From an uncultured Oscillospiraceae bacterium (GTDB taxonomy: Bacteria; Bacillota; Clostridia; Oscillospirales; Acutalibacteraceae), in the NCBI GenBank assembly GCA_902478455.1, contig CABSLJ010000126.1, positions 1 through 7,310 of the forward strand: a stretch of DNA of 7,310 nucleotides. The letters are read 5' to 3'. Under the pieces are notes generated by a model that saw nothing but the letters and a program-made list of their open reading frames with translations, had not been told where the DNA came from and ran no database searches. Positions within the stretch are counted from its first letter, which is position 1. Each line of letters opens with the position of its first letter. The translations under genes were made by a program, and so were the position numbers. This document shows positions 1 through 5,267 of the stretch, one piece after another.

Positions 1-17
1 ATCACAAAAGGGGCACA

Positions 18-278
18 ATGGAAATGGATTTGCAGGAAGTCATGGAAAAACTTGCGAAAAATCGAAAAAATTCTTTGTGTGTTTTCAACATGTCCATCCA
101 GGATGCCTGGGACAATGCCCAAAACCATTTGACGCGGACGGCATTTTATACTACTATGAAGCTGCAGCGTATTTGCGGTGCGGCCGCCCGCTTCTCTCAG
201 TCCCGTGCGGCGCCGTCTGCCTGCAATTTATGCGGAGTCCGCATGAGGAGAGGATTTGCCATGGGAATTCGTTTTTAA
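18..278 (+). CDS. Doubtful small ORF, 86 aa
   Basis: An ATG at 18 follows an AAAAGGGG tract (6-13) at a short spacing of 4 nt and opens a frame of 86 codons. The first ~50 residues look protein-like (start MEMDLQEVMEKL), while the rest becomes rich in Arg, Ala and Cys, as expected when GC-rich non-coding DNA is translated. No family is recognised and no domain or membrane segment is visible. A second overlapping frame opens at GTG 77 and reaches 331, so coding potential is ambiguous. It may be a gene remnant or an untranslated leader upstream of hflX. The existence of the protein is uncertain. Confidence 0.2.
   Translation: MEMDLQEVMEKLAKNRKNSLCVFNMSIQDAWDNAQNHLTRTAFYTTMKLQRICGAAARFSQSRAAPSACNLCGVRMRRGFAMGIRF
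129..157 (+). promoter_or_regulatory. Weak candidate promoter upstream of hflX
   Basis: TTGACG (129-134; 5/6 match to the -35 consensus) is followed after 17 bp by TACTAT (152-157; 4/6 match to the -10). If used, transcription would start near 164 and give hflX a leader of about 215 nt. No better promoter was seen between here and the hflX start. A promoter upstream of the window is equally possible. Confidence 0.25.
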
Positions 279-307
279 GCCGCGTTGACCGCCGCCGCGT
301 CCACGGG

Positions 308-337
308 ATGCGGCCACACCCTTTGCCTTAATAAGGC
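308..337 (+). promoter_or_regulatory. Possible hflX leader: 7-codon ORF and antiterminator hairpin
   Basis: ATG 308 to TAA 329-331 encodes the heptapeptide MRPHPLP, without a convincing ribosome binding site. GCCTT (325-329) can pair with AAGGC (333-337) across an AAT loop. The AAGGC segment is also the 5' arm of the following terminator-like hairpin (333-357), so the two hairpins exclude each other. A ribosome paused at the end of the short frame would cover 333-339 and block the terminator arm. Antibiotic-responsive attenuation is known for an HflX-family gene in Listeria (hflXr). Its presence here is inference from the pairing alone. Confidence 0.3.
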
Positions 338-361
338 GCGTTTTTCGCCAGCGCCTTTTAT
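333..361 (+). terminator. Terminator-like hairpin just before hflX RBS
   Basis: AAGGCGC (333-339) pairs perfectly with GCGCCTT (351-357) across an 11-nt loop, and the run TTTTAT (356-361) ends the structure. It sits directly before the hflX ribosome binding site (364-370), too close for a promoter to fit between. If it terminates, it must therefore act conditionally on hflX rather than only closing an upstream unit. The T tract is short. Confidence 0.4.
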
Positions 362-380
362 CCAGGAGGACTTTTTATTG

Positions 381-1637
381 ATGACCTATTATGAAAATGA
401 AATCAAACCGGAGCGCGCGCTGCTCGTGTCGGTGGATACGGGCGATTTCGACGCGGAGGCTTCCCTTGCCGAGCTCTATGAGCTCGCGCGCAGCGCGGGG
501 GCCGACCCGGTCGCCGAGGTGACGCAAAAGCGGGAATCGCCCGACGGCGCCACCTGCGTGGGCTCCGGACGGCTGGAAGAGATCAAAGCACTTTGTGAGC
601 ATGAGGAGATCAACCTGCTGATTTTCGATCTGGAACTGACGCCGACCCAGATCCGCAATCTCGAGCGGGAGACCGACGTGCGCGTCATTGACCGCACCAT
701 GCTCATTCTGGACATTTTCGCCTCCCGCGCTCGCTCGCGGGAGGGCAAGCTGCAGGTCGAGCTGGCCCAGCTTCGCTACATGCTCCCCCGCCTGACGGGT
801 AAGGGCGCCGCGCTTTCCCGTCTGGGCGGCGGAATCGGCACCCGGGGGCCCGGCGAAAGCAAGCTGGAGACCGACCGCCGCCACATCCGCAGGAGGATCG
901 AATCCTTAAAGGAGCAGCTTTCCCAGGTGGAGCATCACCGTGCCCAGCTGCGCCGCCGCCGGGAAAAGGACGGCGTCGTCACCGCGGCCATTGTCGGTTA
1001 CACCAACGCGGGGAAGTCCACTTTGATGAACTGTCTGACCGAGGCGGGCGTGCTCGCCGAGGACAAGCTCTTCGCCACCCTTGATCCCACCGCCCGCGCG
1101 CTGCGTCTGCCGAGCGGGGCGTCCATCATGCTCATCGACACGGTCGGCCTGGTCCGCCGTTTGCCGCACCATCTGGTGGAGGCCTTCAAGTCGACCCTGG
1201 AGGAGGCCGCAAATGCCGATATGATCCTAAACGTCTGCGACGCCTCGAGCGAGGAAGCGCAGGTGCATCTGGAGGTCACCAGGGAGCTGCTCAAGGAGCT
1301 CGGCGGCGGAGACCGTCCGGTCGTCCCGGTGCTCAACAAATGCGACCTTGTGCCCGAGCTCGCCGCGCTCCCCATGATCGGCGGCGCGGTGCGCATCTCG
1401 GCGAGGACCGGAGAAGGGATCGACCGTCTGCTTCAGGAGATCGAGGAGCGGCTGCCCGTTCGGATGCGGAGGGTCGAGCTGCTGCTTCCCTTTTCGGAGG
1501 GCGGGCTGGTCGCCGACATCCGCAGAGAAGGCGCCCTCTTAAGCGAGGAATACACCGCCGGGGGCATCGCCGTCACCGCCCTGCTCGACGCCCGTCTCCT
1601 AAGCCGCGCGGAACCCTATCTCACGCGGGAGCAATAA
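381..1637 (+). CDS. hflX: GTPase HflX, ribosome-splitting factor
   Basis: HflX is a cytoplasmic GTPase that binds the 50S subunit and splits stalled or stress-damaged 70S ribosomes. The product is 418 aa, close to the usual length. The N-terminal HflX domain covers about residues 10-165 and ends in the family signature GGGIGTRGPGESKLETDRR (149-167), followed by a charged helical linker. The G domain has G1 GYTNAGKST (206-214), the G2 region ATLDPTAR (232-239), G3 DTVG (253-256), G4 NKCD (319-322) and G5 SAR (340-342). A short C-terminal domain follows. AGGAGG lies at 364-369. ATG 381 is 10 nt beyond GGAGGA, and the adjacent in-frame TTG 378 has a slightly better spacing of 7 nt, so either may be used. 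The frame stays open back to 285, but those 32 codons are not family-like. It is convergent with the next gene, and the preceding leader may attenuate it. Confidence 0.97.
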   Translation: MTYYENEIKPERALLVSVDTGDFDAEASLAELYELARSAGADPVAEVTQKRESPDGATCVGSGRLEEIKALCEHEEINLLIFDLELTPTQIRNLERETDVRVIDRTMLILDIFASRARSREGKLQVELAQLRYMLPRLTGKGAALSRLGGGIGTRGPGESKLETDRRHIRRRIESLKEQLSQVEHHRAQLRRRREKDGVVTAAIVGYTNAGKSTLMNCLTEAGVLAEDKLFATLDPTARALRLPSGASIMLIDTVGLVRRLPHHLVEAFKSTLEEAANADMILNVCDASSEEAQVHLEVTRELLKELGGGDRPVVPVLNKCDLVPELAALPMIGGAVRISARTGEGIDRLLQEIEERLPVRMRRVELLLPFSEGGLVADIRREGALLSEEYTAGGIAVTALLDARLLSRAEPYLTREQ

Positions 1638-1661
1638 ACATTCAGAGCCGACGGAGCGAAG

Positions 1662-1705
1662 AAAGGACCGTTCCCTGTGCATTGCGCGCGGGAACGGTCC
1701 TTTTT
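1662..1705. terminator. Strong intrinsic terminator, likely bidirectional
   Basis: GGACCGTTCCC (1665-1675) pairs perfectly over 11 bp with GGGAACGGTCC (1690-1700) around a 14-nt loop. TTTTT follows on the + strand and AAA precedes the stem, so the minus strand reads TTT after it. It lies 25 bp past the hflX stop and 27 bp past the end of the convergent flavin reductase gene. It therefore fits a shared terminator, stronger in the + direction. Confidence 0.88.
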
Positions 1706-1731
1706 GCCGGTTGGAACAGAGGCTTAGGGGG

Positions 1732-2238
1732 TTACTCCCGGGCGAGCGCCTTGACAATCTCGCCCACATAGAGCTTGTGGTAGTCCTTGTCGGGATAAAA
1801 GCCCTCCAGAGAGGCATCCAGGAAGCAGGCGGGGTCAAGGAACTGACCGTACAGCTTGCGGCAGCAGAGCACCAGCTTGGCCTCCTCAAAATAGGGCGCG
1901 TCGAGGTCGAAGCAGGGGGTCAGGCCGGAATCGGTGAATTTGTCCACATCCCGGCCGGACACCTTGCCGCAAAGCGCCAGCGCCTTTTTGCATTCGGGCG
2001 GGTAGAAGGAAAGGGTGTAGGCGTCGTTTTCCTCGAGCAGCTCAAAGGTATACCGCTGCGGGCGGATGACCGAATAGGCCACGTTTTTCCCCCAGAGCAC
2101 GCCGAGGCCGCCCCAGCTGGCCGTCATGGTGTTGCACTTGGCGGCGTTTCCGGTGGAAACAAGCATCCATTCGTCTCCGATGAGCGAAAACGGATTCATA
2201 GAGAGTTTTTTAACATCAATCTCCTGAAGTGCGGACAT
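1732..2238 (-). CDS. Flavin reductase-like FMN-binding split-barrel protein
   Basis: This 168-aa cytoplasmic protein belongs to the flavin reductase-like domain family (FMN-binding split barrel). Members bind FMN and reduce flavin or act as small flavoproteins; the exact substrate cannot be told. The core runs from TMTASWGGLGVLWG (37-50) through AYSVIRPQRYTFELLEEN (54-71), typical of the flavin-contacting strand and loop, then TLSFYP (75-80), SGRDVDKF (94-101) and the final strand HKLYVGEI (154-161). The start at 2238 has AAGGAGGA at 2246-2253, 7 nt upstream. The in-frame ATG at 2259 would lie upstream of that site and is rejected. It stands alone on the minus strand with its own promoter at 2309-2337. 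Cys at 35, 83, 90, 109, 125, 126 and 138 are numerous for 168 residues, but no metal-binding pattern is clear. Confidence 0.93.
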   Translation of the reverse strand: MSALQEIDVKKLSMNPFSLIGDEWMLVSTGNAAKCNTMTASWGGLGVLWGKNVAYSVIRPQRYTFELLEENDAYTLSFYPPECKKALALCGKVSGRDVDKFTDSGLTPCFDLDAPYFEEAKLVLCCRKLYGQFLDPACFLDASLEGFYPDKDYHKLYVGEIVKALARE

Positions 2239-2271
2239 AGGAATTTCCTCCTTTATCATGTTGTTTCATAC

Positions 2272-2298
2272 ATCAGAAAGCTTGCCGGCATTTCTGAT
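2272..2298 (-). promoter_or_regulatory. Perfect inverted repeat in flavin reductase 5' UTR
   Basis: ATCAGAAA (2272-2279) and TTTCTGAT (2291-2298) form an exact 8-bp inverted repeat around 11 nt. With transcription starting near 2302 on the minus strand, it occupies roughly +4 to +30 of the mRNA. It could be an operator for a dimeric regulator or a 5' stabilising stem-loop. No T tract follows it in either direction, so it is not an intrinsic terminator. Confidence 0.4.
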
Positions 2299-2308
2299 CA
2301 CCGCCTTG

Positions 2309-2337
2309 ATTATAACATGTAAATGGACAGCAGCCAA
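2309..2337 (-). promoter_or_regulatory. Extended -10 promoter of the flavin reductase gene
   Basis: On the minus strand TTGGCT (2337-2332) is separated by 17 bp from TATAAT (2314-2309), which is preceded by TG at the extended -10 position (TGTTATAAT). The predicted start near 2302 leaves a leader of about 64 nt before ATG 2238. The -35 and spacer belong to the first copy of the 146-bp repeat, and the -10 straddles the repeat edge. Confidence 0.75.
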
Positions 2338-2455
2338 GCAGCAAAATCAGTAAGCCAACTGAAAAACTGTGGCTGCCTGCTTTGGTCAACGTTCTCACGC
2401 ACAAGCGTCAGCCTGGTATGCGCAGCATACTGCGCGGGAGCGCCGCGTGAGGTTG
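2310..2455 (+). repeat. Repeat copy A (complete)
   Basis: First stem: CCAAGCAG (2334-2341) with CTGCTTTGG (2377-2385, one bulged T), extended by GAC (2326-2328) with GTC (2385-2387). Second domain: CAAC (2387-2390) and CTCACGC (2394-2400) pair with GCGTGAGGTTG (2445-2455). They enclose the hairpin GTATGC-GCA-GCATAC (2416-2430) and the hairpin GCGC-GGGA-GCGC (2432-2443), whose loop is of GNRA type. Confidence 0.8.
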
Positions 2456-2601
2456 TTATAGAAAGAAAATTGACCGCAGGGTAGCAGCAAAACCGCAAAG
2501 CCCCTTGAAAAACCGTGGCTGCCCAGCTTGGTCAACGTTCTTACGCACAAGCGTCAGCTTGGTATGCGCAGCATACTGCGCGGGAGCGCCGCGTGAGGTT
2601 G
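2456..2601 (+). repeat. Repeat copy B (complete)
   Basis: First stem uses different bases from copy A: TTGACC (2470-2475) with GGTCAA (2530-2535), then GGGTAGC (2479-2485) with GCTGCCC (2518-2524), including one U-G pair. The second domain equals that of copy A except for two C-to-T changes. One of these turns a C-G pair of the outer stem into a U-G pair, which is tolerated only if the + strand is the folded strand. Confidence 0.8.
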
Positions 2602-2686
2602 TTATAACATGTAAATTGACAACAGCCAAGCAGGAAAAAGAAAGGTGCTTTTGGAAACCTGTTGCTGCCCAGCTTGGTCAACGTTC
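2602..2686 (+). repeat. Repeat copy C (truncated)
   Basis: It keeps the first domain: TTGA (2616-2619) with TCAA (2678-2681) and CCAAGC (2626-2631) with GCTTGG (2672-2677). The second, highly conserved domain is missing after ACGTTC (2681-2686). The minus strand of this copy also carries a promoter-like TTGGCT-17 bp-TATAAC (2629-2601) with TG before the -10. The following 2687-2771 holds no recognisable feature beyond a small GCCGC/GCGGC palindrome. Confidence 0.7.
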
Positions 2687-2771
2687 TCTCAGCCGTCGGA
2701 AATCTTTGATTGCCGCTTGCGGCGGTGATGCTCCCATTGCTTTCCTGCAAACAGGGAGGAAAAAATCAGGA

Positions 2772-2960
2772 ATGAAAAAACCTCTTTGGTCCATGCCCTG
2801 CAGTGGATTTCGTCCCTGCGGCATGTGCGAAAACGAGGATTGCAATCGGATGGATTTCTGTTATAATGTTCTCAAAACCAGCGGAGATGACAAAGCGCGG
2901 CGTGTGCGCCGGCAAGGGCTTTTCACCATTATATGCGGCCGAAGTAGGGTTCAGTCTTAA
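2772..2960 (+). CDS. Doubtful cysteine-rich small ORF, 62 aa
   Basis: ATG 2772 lies 11 nt after GGGAGGA (2754-2760). The frame encodes 62 aa with Cys at 10, 16, 19, 24 and 30 (spacing C-x5-C-x2-C-x4-C-x5-C) and a basic C-terminal half. This could suggest a small metal-binding protein, but no family is recognised. The convincing promoter of the next gene (2840-2867) lies inside the frame and itself encodes part of the Cys segment, which argues that the frame may be fortuitous. It ends 27 bp before the next gene. Confidence 0.25.
   Translation: MKKPLWSMPCSGFRPCGMCENEDCNRMDFCYNVLKTSGDDKARRVRRQGLFTIICGRSRVQS
2840..2867 (+). promoter_or_regulatory. Promoter of the TIM-barrel gene
   Basis: TTGCAA (2840-2845; 4/6 match) is followed after 16 bp by a perfect TATAAT (2862-2867), with TG at 2859-2860 giving the extended -10 form TGTTATAAT. 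The start would be near 2874, leaving a leader of about 114 nt before TTG 2988. I saw no clear riboswitch or terminator in that leader. Confidence 0.72.
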
Positions 2961-2987
2961 CCTATCCCCAATAAAGGAGGATTTCGC

Positions 2988-3665
2988 TTGGCAGATCAAA
3001 GAATTCCGGAATACCACGGCACACTGCGCAACTTTATGCTCAAGGTGCCGGAATGCATCCATGCGTGTACAGGGATCAAGGTGTTTGGACGAAGAATCAA
3101 ATCGTTGATTTTTTCCACCGACGTCTCGCTCATCAAAAACTGCAACGCGGACGCGGTGATTGCCGTTTACCCCTTTACGCCTCAGCCGGTCATCACCCAG
3201 GCGGTGATGGCGGCGGCCGATATCCCGGTATTCGCCGGCGTGGGCGGAGGGCTGACGCGCGGGTCGCGCGTGGTCGACCTCGGCCGACACGCTGAATTCC
3301 AGGGCGCGTGCGGCGTGGTGGTCAACGCGCCCACCGCCAACGAGACCGTCGCGGAGCTCGCCAAGCATATCGATATTCCCATCGTCGTGACGGTGGTAAA
3401 CAGCGATATTTCCATCGAAAGCCGTCTGGAGGCGGGCGCTTCTATCTTTAACGTTTCCGCGGCGGCGCACACGCCCGAGCTCGTCCGGCAGATCCGCAGG
3501 GAGCATCCCGAGGTCGCCGTCATCGCCACCGGCGGTCCGACCGAGGAGAGCATTCTGCGCACCATTGAGGCCGGGGCCAACGCCATCACGTGGACGCCGC
3601 CCTCCAACGGGGAGGTCTTCAAAAGCATCATGGAGGCCTACCGGAGGAATGAGCCGCATCCGTAA
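2988..3665 (+). CDS. TIM-barrel (ribulose-phosphate-binding-like) protein, putative hydrolase
   Basis: The product is a 225-aa soluble protein with the alternating strand/helix pattern of a (beta/alpha)8 barrel. Visible elements are VFGRRIKSLIFSTDVSL (32-48), DAVIAVYPFTPQP (55-67), VFAGVGGG (81-88), HAEFQGACGVVVNAPT (101-116), IPIVVTVV (130-137), GASIFNVSAAA (150-160), and a C-terminal half with VIATGGPTEES (178-188) and GANAITWTPP (196-205), which resembles the phosphate-binding end of ribulose-phosphate-binding barrels. From memory, close relatives are widespread in Clostridia and carry only the label 'hydrolase'; reaction and substrate are not established here. TTG 2988 is chosen because AAAGGAGG (2973-2980) stands 7 nt upstream. 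It has its own promoter and a weak terminator, so it is probably monocistronic. Confidence 0.9.
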   Translation: MADQRIPEYHGTLRNFMLKVPECIHACTGIKVFGRRIKSLIFSTDVSLIKNCNADAVIAVYPFTPQPVITQAVMAAADIPVFAGVGGGLTRGSRVVDLGRHAEFQGACGVVVNAPTANETVAELAKHIDIPIVVTVVNSDISIESRLEAGASIFNVSAAAHTPELVRQIRREHPEVAVIATGGPTEESILRTIEAGANAITWTPPSNGEVFKSIMEAYRRNEPHP

Positions 3666-3696
3666 CAGATTTTCAAAACCTGACTTTGCATCCTTG

Positions 3697-3720
3697 GCGC
3701 CCGGACGGTCCGGGTGCTTT
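3697..3720 (+). terminator. Hairpin with short T run after the TIM-barrel gene
   Basis: GCGCCCGGA (3697-3705) pairs with TCCGGGTGC (3709-3717) over 9 bp, with one G-U pair and a CGG loop, followed by TTT. The stem is strong but the T tract is short. It lies 31 bp after the stop codon, which suits an intrinsic terminator. Between it and the ARG box (3721-3820) nothing else is recognised. Confidence 0.55.
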
Positions 3721-3820
3721 GCTCTGTCTTGCACAAACTTGCAGGAGGCGTTCCGGACTCCTCAAAAACCGGGTGACGCCCGTGGCCAAATTTGGGCAGA
3801 TATCCGAAATTCATCGAGAT

Positions 3821-3834
3821 TGAATATTTATGCA
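3821..3834 (+). promoter_or_regulatory. ARG box (ArgR/AhrC operator) upstream of argG
   Basis: TGAATATTTATGCA matches the ARG-box core TGNATWWWWATNCA at every defined position. It ends 8 bp before the -35 hexamer of the argG promoter. ArgR/AhrC binds such sites with arginine as co-repressor, so repression of the arg genes by arginine is the expected outcome. The regulator itself is not in this window. Confidence 0.78.
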
Positions 3835-3841
3835 AATGTTG

Positions 3842-3855
3842 CTTGATTTTTTGCA
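3842..3855 (+). promoter_or_regulatory. Possible second, weak ARG box overlapping the -35
   Basis: Placed exactly 21 bp after the first box, the spacing typical of tandem ARG boxes, is CTTGATTTTTTGCA. Its right half (TTGCA) matches 4/5 and its centre is all T, but the left half is poor. It covers the -35 hexamer, so occupancy would block RNA polymerase. Confidence 0.35.
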
Positions 3856-3870
3856 TAAACGGTGTATAAT
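3843..3870 (+). promoter_or_regulatory. argG promoter
   Basis: TTGATT (3843-3848; 4/6 match) is followed after 16 bp by a perfect TATAAT (3865-3870). The predicted start near 3877 leaves a leader of about 100 nt. The ARG boxes next to and over the -35 support its use for the arginine cluster. Confidence 0.78.
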
Positions 3871-3887
3871 GAAAACATCGATTCAAA

Positions 3888-3934
3888 AGCCGTGTTCTTC
3901 GGCCGGGCGGAACCGCCGGAAACGGGGAACGGCT
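3888..3934 (+). other. GC-rich stem-loop in the argG leader
   Basis: AGCCG (3888-3892) and TTC (3895-3897) can pair with GAA and CGGCT (3927-3934). Within them GGCGG (3906-3910) pairs with CCGCC (3913-3917), flanked by CC/GG. No T run follows, so it is not a terminator. A role in mRNA stability or translation is possible but unproven, and it resembles no riboswitch I know. Confidence 0.35.
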
Positions 3935-3975
3935 CTCATCATCCAAAATACAACCATCATCTGGAGGCAATGACA

Positions 3976-5187
<1,212 letters not shown>

Positions 5188-5204
5188 GAATTGCGCCACA
5201 GTCT

Positions 5205-5247
5205 GCTTCGGGCGGGAATTTTCCCGCCCGAAGCTTGAATTTTTCAA
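5205..5247 (+). terminator. Strong argG-argH intercistronic hairpin, possible partial terminator
   Basis: GCTTCGGGCGGG (5205-5216) pairs perfectly with CCCGCCCGAAGC (5223-5234). The AATTTT between them can add two A-T pairs. It is followed by TTGAATTTTTCAA (5235-5247), a broken T tract that is itself a small inverted repeat. The hairpin lies 17 bp after the argG stop and ends 19 bp before the argH ribosome binding site. No promoter is visible before argH, so argH must be read through it. It probably causes partial termination or protects the argG 3' end. Confidence 0.6.
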
Positions 5248-5267
5248 AGGACCGGAGGAAAGACGGC

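Larger units (their letters stand above)
2310..2686 (+). repeat. 146-bp tandem repeat array, about 2.6 copies
   Basis: TTATA recurs at 2310, 2456 and 2602, and ACGTTC at 2389, 2535 and 2681: an exact 146-bp period in all three copies. The first ~74 bp of each unit diverges between copies, while the following 72 bp (2384-2455 versus 2530-2601) differ at only two positions. The third copy keeps the first part and stops matching after ~2686. All units can pair their start with a TTGGTCAA-type segment near the middle, and the conserved half can fold into a branched structure. I see no ORF, transposase or target duplication. It fills most of the gap between the flavin reductase and TIM-barrel genes. 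Its family is not recognised. Confidence 0.85.

Noticed and set aside
230..244. Short palindrome ATGCGGAGTCCGCAT upstream of hflX.
   Set aside because: A single 7-bp inverted repeat in GC-rich DNA with no promoter alignment is too weak to call an operator.
285..380. N-terminal extension of HflX by 32 residues.
   Set aside because: There is no ribosome binding site before 285, the residues are not family-like, and an AGGAGG at 364-369 points to 378/381.
2384..2460. Resemblance of the repeat's second domain to an integron attC site (imperfect palindrome with bulge, CAAC...GTTG ends).
   Set aside because: The ends do not fit RYYYAAC/GTTRRRY (GGTCAAC and GTTGTTA do not match or pair fully), there are no cassette ORFs between copies, and no integrase gene is in the window.
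2310..2686. CRISPR-like regular spacing.
   Set aside because: The period is 146 bp with a 72-bp conserved part and homologous, not unique, intervening sequence; there are no cas genes and only 2.6 copies.
2766..3734. 322-codon minus-strand frame covering the TIM-barrel gene.
   Set aside because: It is antisense to a recognised gene, shows no family motif, and crosses the promoter and terminator of that gene.
3862..3975. Upstream extension of ArgG, including ATG 3970.
   Set aside because: The extension begins within the promoter -10, and ATG 3970 is only 2 nt from the ribosome binding site, whereas 3976 has correct spacing and gives the family N-terminus.
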